The position numbers were made by a program, and so were the translations under genes. From Bacteroidales bacterium UBA6267 (GTDB lineage: Bacteria; Bacteroidota; Bacteroidia; Bacteroidales; UBA1556): a stretch of DNA of 64,000 bases. Under the pieces are notes generated by a model that was not told where the DNA came from, did not search any database, and saw only the letters and a list, made by a program, of their open reading frames with translations. The stretch is from assembly GCA_002440745.1 (NCBI GenBank), contig DJVB01000042.1, positions 104,779 to 168,778 on the forward strand, written 5' to 3'. Below, piece by piece: positions 31,950 to 39,618 of this stretch; positions within the stretch are counted from its first letter, which is position 1; every line of letters begins with the position of its first letter.

Positions 31950-33506
31950 TTATTCTTTTACAATTTTACCACTATAAACTACTTGATTTTCAGATATCAA
32001 TTTCACCAAATAGACGCCTGATTGCAAATGCTGAATATTAATTGTATGTTCCTTTTCAAAAGCCGGAAGTTGCTGCTCTAAAACCAACTGCCCTATAATA
32101 TTATAAAGTTCCAACTGCAATTCTTCTTTTGGGCTTTCTTGCATGCTCAGGTTGATGTTCTCGCTTGTAGGGTTAGGAAATATTTTTAATTCTACATTTT
32201 TAATTACTAATTCGTTCTCCTCAATCCCCACCGTAAACATCCCCGGTGCATTGCCCATACTATCTGTTTTTACAAGCCAAGCTCTTATAAATTGTGGGTC
32301 TAAAGGGTAGCTATAATAGCTTCCGCCAAATAAAATCCCTCCATCATCGCAAACCACCATATCATTAAACTGCATATCTTCTAGGCCTATGCTGTCGTTT
32401 TGATACGTGTAGTAATGACTCCAAAGGCTGTCGCCATTTGAGTTAAGCATAAGCAAAAAAGCTCGATGAGACCCCGTAAAATTGCTGTCTTTATAGGTCA
32501 TTCCCACTGAACCAATAACAAGATTACCAGTAGGTGTTTCTTCAATGTCAATTACTTCCTGACGTAAATATAGTGACCATATTGAAATTGAATTAAATTT
32601 CTTAGTCCAATTTATATTTTGAGTTGTTCTATCAATACTCGTAATATATAATCTTGGAATCGGACCTTCATTCATTATCACCGGGGGAATATAATAATTA
32701 GTTCCAATAATAATATTATTATCAATAACTTTTATCTTTGACACGTAAGGGATTTTAACATCACTATGGAATTTTTTACTCCACAAAAAATTTCCATTTT
32801 TATCATATTTGTATAAGTAGAAGCCAAATTTATCTGAAATAAAATAAAACCCTGAATCAATCGGGTCTATTTCAATATTGATGATGTAAGTTTGATAAAT
32901 AGCAGGATCGAGAAACTTTTGCCAAAGTATATTCCCTGCCGTATCCATTTTCATGATAAAGGAATTATCCATCCCCCCCTGGCAATGATGGTTGTAATTA
33001 CCAACAATTAAATAATTACCTTCGGGAGTGATTTTTACATCCCTAAATCCTACCCAAGGGGTTTGTGCTGTGTCAGCATAGGCTGTATCTGGGTGTAATA
33101 TTTGCTTTGTCCATATTGTATCCAAATCTTTATTGAACTTTACAATATAACCATTTTGTTTTTGGTTGTTGGGGAACTGTATTGCACCTACTACCATGAG
33201 CGTTGTATCTATTATATTTAACTCAAATCCCTTACCACTATTAATTACCGAGTAATAACTACTATTGCTGTACAATGATGAATCTAGCATCTGAAAAGAA
33301 TTATTCAATTTAATTAATCCAATACCTACCCCAATGGGAGGGTAATTGACTGTTGAGTATAATAAGTAGTAACTAGAATCTATCTTTATTATTGATCTTA
33401 TTTCTTTTGTTCTTACATTTGAATTCAATAAAATATTGAAGGTAGTATCTTGAGCCCGAACAAATAAGGTTAAAACGGTTAATATGACTATGCTAAAATA
33501 CTTCAT
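31950..33506 (-). CDS. T9SS type A sorting domain-containing propeller-like protein, distinct cassette
   Basis: A 518-residue secreted protein. Signal peptide 1-18 (ends FVRAQ). Blades include IMKMDTAGNILWQKF, LYKYDKNGNFLWSKKF, LMLNSNGDSLWSHYY and LVKTDSMGNAPG, and a KITPEGNYLIVGNYNHHC block recalls the paralogues at 2-7 kb. The sorting domain (LKIFPNPTSENINLSM to YSGKIVKE) is different from the cassette that dominates this array. First gene of the three-gene operon; an intrinsic terminator lies 17 bases before its start and separates it from the orphan sorting-domain ORF. Confidence 0.85.
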   Translation of the reverse strand: MKYFSIVILTVLTLFVRAQDTTFNILLNSNVRTKEIRSIIKIDSSYYLLYSTVNYPPIGVGIGLIKLNNSFQMLDSSLYSNSSYYSVINSGKGFELNIIDTTLMVVGAIQFPNNQKQNGYIVKFNKDLDTIWTKQILHPDTAYADTAQTPWVGFRDVKITPEGNYLIVGNYNHHCQGGMDNSFIMKMDTAGNILWQKFLDPAIYQTYIINIEIDPIDSGFYFISDKFGFYLYKYDKNGNFLWSKKFHSDVKIPYVSKIKVIDNNIIIGTNYYIPPVIMNEGPIPRLYITSIDRTTQNINWTKKFNSISIWSLYLRQEVIDIEETPTGNLVIGSVGMTYKDSNFTGSHRAFLLMLNSNGDSLWSHYYTYQNDSIGLEDMQFNDMVVCDDGGILFGGSYYSYPLDPQFIRAWLVKTDSMGNAPGMFTVGIEENELVIKNVELKIFPNPTSENINLSMQESPKEELQLELYNIIGQLVLEQQLPAFEKEHTINIQHLQSGVYLVKLISENQVVYSGKIVKE

Positions 33507-33522
33507 AATAAAAAATTAAAAA

Positions 33523-33549
33523 AGGCAAAGCCCAAAGAGAGCTTTGCCT
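33523..33549 (-). terminator. Intrinsic terminator after the orphan sorting-domain ORF
   Basis: AGGCAAAGC (33523-33531) pairs with GCTTTGCCT (33541-33549). On the minus strand it is followed by a T-run. Confidence 0.82.
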
Positions 33550-33558
33550 AAAATGAAT

Positions 33559-33888
33559 TTATTCTAAAACAGTGATTTTTGTAGTTTCAATTAACTCCCC
33601 ATCACCATAAAAAAGTAATGTATAAACATTGGGTGATAAAGCAGATGTATTCACTAATTCTTCCTTATTGCCTCCTTCAAGGGTTTTAGTCAGAATTGAT
33701 TTCCCTGTTGCATCCTTTATCTCAATCCAAAGTTTATTGTATTTATCCCCTGTTCTGTATTCCACTGTAATAAAATCGTAACTTGGGTTTGGATACACTT
33801 TCAATACTTTACTTTCAATATACCTAACGACTAATTTAAGTGAATCAGTCGAACTCGAATCTATGTAAATGTTGTGATTCATGCGCAA
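33559..33888 (-). CDS. Orphan T9SS sorting-domain ORF fused to the leader repeat (probably decayed)
   Basis: A 109-codon ORF. The first ~18 codons (MRMNHNIYIDSSSTDSL) are the translated promoter/leader repeat. Codons about 27-109 are a full sorting domain (LKVYPNPSYDFITVEY, IEIKDATGKSIL, VYTLLFYGDGEL, TKITVLE). There is no signal peptide and no body domain. The simplest reading is a deletion that joined the leader to the 3' end of a former cargo gene. Promoter (33919-33912) and terminator (33523-33549) are both intact, so it may still be transcribed. The protein would stay in the cytoplasm. Confidence 0.5.
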   Translation of the reverse strand: MRMNHNIYIDSSSTDSLKLVVRYIESKVLKVYPNPSYDFITVEYRTGDKYNKLWIEIKDATGKSILTKTLEGGNKEELVNTSALSPNVYTLLFYGDGELIETTKITVLE

Positions 33889-33919
33889 TTAATGTCGTGA
33901 TTTAAGAAAGCCAAAGATA
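33842..33919 (-). promoter_or_regulatory. Promoter/leader repeat, copy 3
   Basis: TATCTTTG at 33919-33912, followed by the ATGAATCACAACATTTACAT leader. Here the leader reads in frame into a sorting domain. Confidence 0.75.
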
Positions 33920-33963
33920 GTAATTTTTTAAAATGCAAGGAAAAAAATAAAAAAATAAACTCT

Positions 33964-34074
33964 GACCTCTGACTTCTTTGATTGCTGGTTGTCGGTTGTC
34001 ATTACAATACTTTCTACTGCGCCATGCTCCTTGCGCCTTGCCTTCTGACTTCTGACCTCTGACTTCTGACTTCT
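33964..34074. repeat. Heptamer-phased repeat tract
   Basis: Two heptamers (GACCTCT GACTTCT), a 41-base spacer holding GTTGTCGGTTGTC, then eight heptamers in phase from GCGCCAT and GCTCCTT to GACTTCT (34019-34074). Every unit starts with G. Confidence 0.85.
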
Positions 34075-34098
34075 TAATTCCCACATTTTCAAATTAAC

Positions 34099-34326
34099 TC
34101 ACTCCTTCACAAATTTCCCAACAAACCTCTGTCCTTTGGCGGTGAGACCTTCGAGGAGATAGACTCCTGAGCTAAGTTGCACCACCGAAAGCTCTTGCCC
34201 TGCCCTGACTTGGCCAAAGCTTTGAACCAATCTTCCGGTGCTGCTAAAGATTTGTAGCGAAACCGACTCTGCATTAGGCTGCTGCCAATCGATGGTGATG
34301 TGGGTGGTGGTGGGGTTGGGATAGAC
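34099..34326 (-). repeat. Sorting-domain cassette, copy 3
   Basis: Same segment as 29504-29731. In the KKT family the identity continues about 60 bases further into the gene. Confidence 0.85.
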
Positions 34327-35556
34327 TTTAATATTCGGAATCGAAAATGGCAATTCTTTCATAAACGTACATTCTCCAAGAGAATCGACTTTGAGGATGA
34401 AGTATTTCCCGTTATGTGATAATTCAATATCTTGATAAAAACCAGTGACGATTAAACCATCATCAGAAGTTGAAGCTATGGAATAAATCCAATACATCAT
34501 GCTGTCTTTTCCATAATATTTAATCCATTGCGGGTTTAAGTTAAGATCAAATTTTCCAATTCCTATAAAATTCCTTTCTGGATTGTTTATCGGGTTAATC
34601 TCATGGCCACTTTTAAGCCAAACAAAAAATAGACTTGAAGAATCATTATTTTGTGTAACAGTATTGCCTTCACTTGGTTGTGTAACTGAATCTTGATTAT
34701 CAACTATATAATAATTATAAAGATTCCCAATCGAATCCATGGTTTTGATAAATAAAATTTGATAGTCAGGGTCATAACCTGAATAATACAAACCATTCTT
34801 ATATCCAATTATTGCTATTGCTGTATCATTCAGTTTATAATGATAATTAAATGTAGTCCATCCGGTATCAATTCTTAAGCTTTTAATAAGGTTAAAATCG
34901 TAATCAAAGTAGTACATAGTATAAATATCATCCAAAACGATATATTGATTATTAAGAGATAAATCTGATAAACTGGAGAAATTCATTAAATAATTAGTCT
35001 TATAAAAACCTACTGAGTCTAAATTTTGTGAGATTTTTAACATAAAATCCCTATACTTACTATAATTTGGATAATAAGTATGAGGAAATATACCCCCCAA
35101 TACAACATAATTTCCCAAATGATCAATCAATACTTCTTTACCAAAATTATGAGCAGTATCTTCTATTGTAAAATACTTTTTACCCACGATATCAAAATTA
35201 TGATTAAGATCCATAATCAATAGTTTTGTTGTTAAAACCTCGGAATAGCTTACGAATAAGCGAATGGTTGCTGCATCAGGAAAATCTATATGAAAAATAT
35301 AGTTTAAATTAGTATCAGTACTACTAAAAGAATCCACAACATTTCCCCAGCTATCCATTTTATAAAGTAATGAATGTGCTTTTAATGATGAACTATAATT
35401 GGTTCCAAACCCGCCTATATAGTAATACCCATTATATTCGGTAACATAATATAAACTTGAAACATCGTAATAATTTGAATGGTCGAATAGAGTGCCTTGG
35501 CTTTTCACATTGTATATCACCAATAGTAAAAATGCAAAAAATATAGTTTTCTTCAT
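34099..35556 (-). CDS. T9SS type A sorting domain-containing protein (KKT family, member 1)
   Basis: A 485-residue secreted protein, one of three close paralogues (with 35826-37286 and 39391-40851). Signal peptide 1-19 (ends YNVKSQ). The shared body has YYVTEYNGYYYIGGFG, LYKMDSWGNVVDSFSSTD, DFPDAATIRLFVSYSEV, FIKTMDSIGNLYNYYI, IGIGKFDLNLNPQWIKYYG and LKVDSLGECTFMKELPF, and ends in the common sorting cassette. Some segments are identical between members and others (about residues 130-230) are clearly diverged. It has its own promoter/leader repeat (35701-35694) and is followed by heptamer repeats. Function unknown; surface exposure follows from the sorting domain. Confidence 0.86.
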   Translation of the reverse strand: MKKTIFFAFLLLVIYNVKSQGTLFDHSNYYDVSSLYYVTEYNGYYYIGGFGTNYSSSLKAHSLLYKMDSWGNVVDSFSSTDTNLNYIFHIDFPDAATIRLFVSYSEVLTTKLLIMDLNHNFDIVGKKYFTIEDTAHNFGKEVLIDHLGNYVVLGGIFPHTYYPNYSKYRDFMLKISQNLDSVGFYKTNYLMNFSSLSDLSLNNQYIVLDDIYTMYYFDYDFNLIKSLRIDTGWTTFNYHYKLNDTAIAIIGYKNGLYYSGYDPDYQILFIKTMDSIGNLYNYYIVDNQDSVTQPSEGNTVTQNNDSSSLFFVWLKSGHEINPINNPERNFIGIGKFDLNLNPQWIKYYGKDSMMYWIYSIASTSDDGLIVTGFYQDIELSHNGKYFILKVDSLGECTFMKELPFSIPNIKVYPNPTTTHITIDWQQPNAESVSLQIFSSTGRLVQSFGQVRAGQELSVVQLSSGVYLLEGLTAKGQRFVGKFVKE

Positions 35557-35701
35557 AGCTTAATTATTTTAGTTGTTAATATTATAACTCTCTGACTTAT
35601 AAACCATCCATAAAATCCTTCGGGAATCAGTCAAACTCGAATCTATGTAAATGTTGTGATTCATCTGCAATTAATGTAGCGATTTAAGAAAGCCAAAGAT
35701 A
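35557..35701 (-). promoter_or_regulatory. Promoter/leader repeat, copy 4 (full length)
   Basis: TATCTTTG at 35701-35694, then a leader carrying a 31-codon ORF that starts MNHNIYIDSSLTDSRRILWM and ends just before the real start codon of the cargo gene. The same leader ORF, with few changes, stands before the genes at 37286 and 40851. Confidence 0.75.
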
Positions 35702-35745
35702 GTAATTTTTTAAAATGCAAGGAAAAAAATAAAAAAATAAACTCT

Positions 35746-35801
35746 GACTTCTGACCTCTGACTTCTGACTTCTGTCCTCTGTCCTCCGACCTCTGACTTC
35801 T
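35746..35801. repeat. Heptamer-phased repeat tract
   Basis: Eight uninterrupted heptamers, mixtures of GACTTCT, GACCTCT, GTCCTCT and GTCCTCC, between the KKT genes. Confidence 0.88.
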
Positions 35802-35825
35802 TAATTCCCACATTTTCAAATTAAC

Positions 35826-36053
35826 TCACTCCTTCACAAATTTCCCCACAAACCTTTCGCCTTTGGCGTTGAGGCCTTCGAGGAGATAGACTCCTGAGCT
35901 AAGTTGCTCCACCGAAAGCTCTTGCCCTGCCCTGACTTGGTCGAAGCTTTGAACCAATCTTCCGGTGCTGCTATAAACTTGTAGCGAAACCGACTCTGCA
36001 TTAGGCTGCTGCCAATCGATGGTGATGTGAGTGGTGGCGGGGTTGGGATAGAC
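35826..36053 (-). repeat. Sorting-domain cassette, copy 4
   Basis: Same segment as 29504-29731 with scattered substitutions (for example TATAAACTTG in place of AAAGATTTG). Confidence 0.85.
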
Positions 36054-37286
36054 TTTAATATTCGGAATCGAAAATGGCAATTCTTTCATAAACGTGCATT
36101 CTCCAAGAGAATCGACTTTGAGGATGAAGTATTTTCCTTCAAAACTTAATTCAACATCCTCATAAAAACCAACAAGGATTAATCCATCATCCGAGGTTGG
36201 TGCAATGGAATAAATAAAATACATCAAGCTATCTTTTCCGTAGTATTTAATCCATTGCGGGTTTAAATTAAGATCAAATTTTCCTATTCCAATAAAATTT
36301 CTGTACGGATTAAGCATCGTATTATACCATTCACCGGTTTTTAACCATGCAAAAAACAGCTTAGTTGAGTCCTTATTATATATTATCGTACTTCCTGCAC
36401 CGGGATGCATTACTGTATCCGGAATATCAATCAAATAATAGTTATATGGATTTCCAATAGAATCCATGGTTTTGATAAATAGTATTTCATAATCTGGGTT
36501 GTATCCTGAATAATACGCTCCATTTTTATTCCCGATTATGGCTATTGTAGTATCATTCAGCATATAATGATAATTAAAACTGGTCGCTCCCGTATCGATT
36601 CTTAACCTTTTTATTAAATTCCCTTCATAATCGAAAAAATCCATATTGTAAGAATTTGATAAAGTTAAAATATATTGGTTGTTTATCGATAAATCGGATA
36701 AACTATTATGAAAATCTAAATTTTGAGTTTTATGAAAAGAAATTGAATCCAAGTCCTTGGAGATTTTAAAAAGATAATCATGAGGTTTAATTCTACCGGG
36801 AAAAGAATAATGAGTATAGATTATACCTAAAATGACATAATTGCCCTGATGATCAATTACTACCTCTTTTCCCATATTTTCAGCAGTATCTGCAATTGTA
36901 AAATACTTTTTACCCACGATATCAAAATTATGATTGAGATCCATAATCAATAGTTTTGTTGTTAAAACCTCGGAATAGCTAACAAATAAGCGAATGGTTG
37001 CTGCATCAGGAAAATCAATATGAAAAATAAAATTTAAATTAGTATCGGTACTACTAAAAGAATCCACAACATTTCCCCAACTATCCATTTTATATAGTAT
37101 AGAATGTGCAGGTAATGAAGTGCTAAAATTGGTTCCAAACCCACCTATGTAGCAATACCCGTTATATTCGGTAACATAATATAATCCTGAAAAATCATAT
37201 TCATTAGAATGCTTGAATAGAGTGCCTTGGCTTTTCACATTGTATATCACCATTAGTAAAAATGCAAAAAATATAGTTTTTTTCAT
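35826..37286 (-). CDS. T9SS type A sorting domain-containing protein (KKT family, member 2)
   Basis: A 486-residue paralogue of the gene at 34099. It has the same signal peptide, the same opening (TLFKHSNEYDFSGLYYVTEY), the same KYFTIADTAENMGKEVVIDH and FIKTMDSIGNPYNYYLID blocks, and the common sorting cassette ending GKFVKE. In the middle it is closer to the member at 39391 than to that at 34099 (both have PFSIPNIKVYPNPATTHITI, YNKDST/FNKDST and DTVMHP). A patchwork of recombination between members would explain this. Own promoter/leader repeat at 37431-37350; heptamer tract downstream. Confidence 0.86.
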   Translation of the reverse strand: MKKTIFFAFLLMVIYNVKSQGTLFKHSNEYDFSGLYYVTEYNGYCYIGGFGTNFSTSLPAHSILYKMDSWGNVVDSFSSTDTNLNFIFHIDFPDAATIRLFVSYSEVLTTKLLIMDLNHNFDIVGKKYFTIADTAENMGKEVVIDHQGNYVILGIIYTHYSFPGRIKPHDYLFKISKDLDSISFHKTQNLDFHNSLSDLSINNQYILTLSNSYNMDFFDYEGNLIKRLRIDTGATSFNYHYMLNDTTIAIIGNKNGAYYSGYNPDYEILFIKTMDSIGNPYNYYLIDIPDTVMHPGAGSTIIYNKDSTKLFFAWLKTGEWYNTMLNPYRNFIGIGKFDLNLNPQWIKYYGKDSLMYFIYSIAPTSDDGLILVGFYEDVELSFEGKYFILKVDSLGECTFMKELPFSIPNIKVYPNPATTHITIDWQQPNAESVSLQVYSSTGRLVQSFDQVRAGQELSVEQLSSGVYLLEGLNAKGERFVGKFVKE

Positions 37287-37349
37287 AGCTTAATTATTTT
37301 AGTAATTAATAATATAACTCTCTGACTTATAAACCATCCATAAAATCCT

Positions 37350-37431
37350 TCGGGAATCAGTCGAACTCGAATCTATGTAAATGTTGTGATTCATGGGCAA
37401 TTAATGTAGCGATTTGAGAAAGCCAAAGATA
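37350..37431 (-). promoter_or_regulatory. Promoter/leader repeat, copy 5
   Basis: TATCTTTG at 37431-37424 and the NHNIYIDSSSTDSRRILWM leader ORF, upstream of the KKT gene starting at 37286. Confidence 0.75.
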
Positions 37432-37475
37432 GTAATTTTTGAAAATGCAAGGAAAAAAATTAAAAAATAAACTCT

Positions 37476-37635
37476 GACCTCTGACTTCTTTGATTGTTAG
37501 TTGTCGGTTGTCATTTCAATACTTTCTACTGCGCCATGCTCCTTGCGCCTTGCCTTCTGACTTCTGTCCTCTTACTTCTGACTTCTGACTTCTGTCCTCT
37601 GTCCTCCGACCTCTGACTTCTGTCCTCCGACTTCT
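37476..37635. repeat. Heptamer-phased repeat tract, long
   Basis: Two heptamers at 37476-37489, a unique 41-base spacer, then fifteen uninterrupted heptamers at 37531-37635 that grade from GCGCCAT and GCTCCTT into GACTTCT and GTCCTCT types. Confidence 0.9.
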
Positions 37636-37659
37636 TAATTCCCACATTTTCAAATTAAC

Positions 37660-37887
37660 TCACTCCTTCACAAATTTCCCCACAAATCGATGTCCTTTGG
37701 CGGTGAGGCCTTCGATGAGATAGACTCCTGAGCTAAGTTGCTCAACCGAAAGCTCTTGCCCTGATCTGACTTGGCCAAAGCTTTGAACCAATCTTCCGGT
37801 GCTGCTAAAGATTTGTAGCGAAACCGACTCGGCATTAGACTGCTGCCAATCAATAGTGATGTGGGTGGTGGCGGGGTTGGGATAGAC
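37660..37887 (-). repeat. Sorting-domain cassette, copy 5
   Basis: Same segment as 29504-29731, again attached to a distinct body. Confidence 0.85.
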
Positions 37888-39138
37888 TTTAATGTATAAT
37901 TGTGGTGCTTTAATTTCATTCGTCCACATCACTTGACCAAGCGAATCCACTTTTATCAATCGGATTCCTGTGATTTTCCAATTGATATGATCAATACACC
38001 AACTCCCAATTAAACAACCTCCATCCAATGTCGCATTCACTTTAACAACTTTATTATATTGAATGCTTTCAATCGTTCTTTTCCAAACCACTTGGTAATT
38101 TGTATCCATTTTAATGAGCAAAATTTTATTGGTAGTGTCGTTACCAAACATATCTTTATAAACAAAACCCCCTATATAAAAGTATTGACCACTTTTTGAA
38201 ATTGGACTTTCCATGCAGGGCCTTATACAACTGTCGATGGCATCATAGGTATGATACCATTTTTCAGATAAATTTGAATCTAAAACTAAAATACTGAAAT
38301 CATCATAACCTGAATAATCTTTATTTTCATAACCGATAATCAATAACTCATTTCTTCGATAAATGGTAGGTGATAAATTAAACGAAAGCATTCGATTTGA
38401 AAGTTCTTTTGTGGAAATATAATTCAGGTTTTGATCAAATTTTATTATTTGCGAATAGGACGAATAATTTTTAGATAAGCCGTCTGAAGAAAAATAATAA
38501 AATGAATCGTTTTGACTTTGTACTCCTTGACAAATTGCGGCCCAGTATTTATCTGAGGGTTCGCTATATCTTGCAACTTCGTTAAAATTTGAATCTAATT
38601 TAAGAATGAAAGGGTGTATAAAATCAGAGTCATGGGGGATGATAACACCACTGATTAATACATTATTTTGATTATCTGTGCTCATAAAAAACGTTTCAAT
38701 TGCTGCAGTATCCTCAAAAAAACCAATTTTAGATGTGCCAAGAAGATTAAATTCCTTATCCATCGTAATAAATAATAGAGAATCATAAATAACTGTATTT
38801 GTTATATATCGAATGATAAAAATAGCTGTAGATTTTGTTTTCCCATAAATAATTTGTTTCACTAAATGATATTGTTCATTACTTGTAAAAACGGTATCAT
38901 TAATTAAGTTTCCTAATGAATCCAAGTGCATCAATCCCGCTGCTATAGTATCTACATGGATTTTTTTACTATAAGAAACTAAGTAAGTATTATTCTCAAA
39001 TTGAACAACATCGCCCAAAACGATGTCATCTGTATGCGAGTATATTTTGTCAAAAGTGATTTGACTGAATGATATTATTGGTAATAATATTAATATGAAA
39101 AAAAAGTATCTAATATCTAATTCTATGTTCATCTGCAA
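37660..39138 (-). CDS. T9SS type A sorting domain-containing protein with leader-derived start
   Basis: A 492-residue secreted protein. Its start codon and first codons (MQMN) are the ATG of the promoter/leader repeat itself; a hydrophobic signal (YFFFILILLPIISFSQ) follows at once. The body differs from the KKT family (HTDDIVLGDVVQFENNTYLV, LDSNFNEVARYSEPSD, IKMDTNYQVVWKRTIES, LIKVDSLGQVMWTNEI) but ends in the same sorting cassette. Its promoter box TATCTTTG lies at 39169-39162, only 24 bases upstream, far closer than in the other copies. Deletion of the distal leader during recombination would explain this. Function unknown. Confidence 0.85.
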   Translation of the reverse strand: MQMNIELDIRYFFFILILLPIISFSQITFDKIYSHTDDIVLGDVVQFENNTYLVSYSKKIHVDTIAAGLMHLDSLGNLINDTVFTSNEQYHLVKQIIYGKTKSTAIFIIRYITNTVIYDSLLFITMDKEFNLLGTSKIGFFEDTAAIETFFMSTDNQNNVLISGVIIPHDSDFIHPFILKLDSNFNEVARYSEPSDKYWAAICQGVQSQNDSFYYFSSDGLSKNYSSYSQIIKFDQNLNYISTKELSNRMLSFNLSPTIYRRNELLIIGYENKDYSGYDDFSILVLDSNLSEKWYHTYDAIDSCIRPCMESPISKSGQYFYIGGFVYKDMFGNDTTNKILLIKMDTNYQVVWKRTIESIQYNKVVKVNATLDGGCLIGSWCIDHINWKITGIRLIKVDSLGQVMWTNEIKAPQLYIKVYPNPATTHITIDWQQSNAESVSLQIFSSTGRLVQSFGQVRSGQELSVEQLSSGVYLIEGLTAKGHRFVGKFVKE

Positions 39139-39169
39139 TTAATGTAGCGATTTAAGAAAGCCAAAGATA
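39129..39169 (-). promoter_or_regulatory. Promoter/leader repeat, truncated copy 6
   Basis: The promoter-proximal part (TATCTTTG at 39169-39162 through the leader ATG) is intact. The distal leader is replaced by coding sequence. Confidence 0.75.
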
Positions 39170-39213
39170 GTAATTTTTTAAAATGCAAGGAAAAAAATAA
39201 AAAAATAAACTCT

Positions 39214-39366
39214 GACCTCCGACTTCTTTGATTGTTAGTTGTCGGTTGTCATTACAATACTTTCTACTGCGCCATGCTCCTTGCGCCTTGCCCTCTGACT
39301 TCTGTCCTCTGACCTCTGTCCTCTGACTTCTGTCCTCCGACTTCTGACCTCTGACCTCTGACTTCT
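39214..39366. repeat. Heptamer-phased repeat tract, long
   Basis: Two heptamers at 39214-39227, the same 41-base spacer as elsewhere, then fourteen uninterrupted heptamers at 39269-39366. Confidence 0.9.
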
Positions 39367-39390
39367 TAATTCCCACATTTTCAAATTAAC

Positions 39391-39618
39391 TCACTCCTTC
39401 ACAAATTTCCCAACGAACCTCTGCCCTTTGGCGGTGAGGCCTTCGAGGAGATAGATGCCCGGGCTAAGTTGCTCAACCGAAAGCTCTTGCCCTGCCCTGA
39501 CTTGGTCGAAGCTTTGAACCAATCTTCCGGTGCTGCTAAAGATTTGTAGTGAAACCGACTCTGCATTAGGCTGCTGCCAATCAATAGTGATGTGAGTGGT
39601 GGCAGGGTTGGGATAGAC
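39391..39618 (-). repeat. Sorting-domain cassette, copy 6
   Basis: Same segment as 29504-29731. Confidence 0.85.

Larger units (their letters stand above)
37287..37659. other. Intergenic region: leader repeat plus heptamer tract
   Basis: This 373-base gap is fully accounted for by the full-length promoter/leader repeat next to the gene at 37286 and the heptamer tract next to the gene at 37660. Confidence 0.75.

Noticed and set aside
33964..39366. Repeat tracts considered as CRISPR arrays
   Set aside because: Units are 7 bases and contiguous, with no 25-40 base repeat, no unique spacers and no cas genes.
39152..39376. ORFs with repeated SEVRGQ/RSQ motifs (also at 33902-34084)
   Set aside because: The amino-acid repeat is only the translation of the heptamer tract; three frames are equally open and the ORFs overlap promoters.
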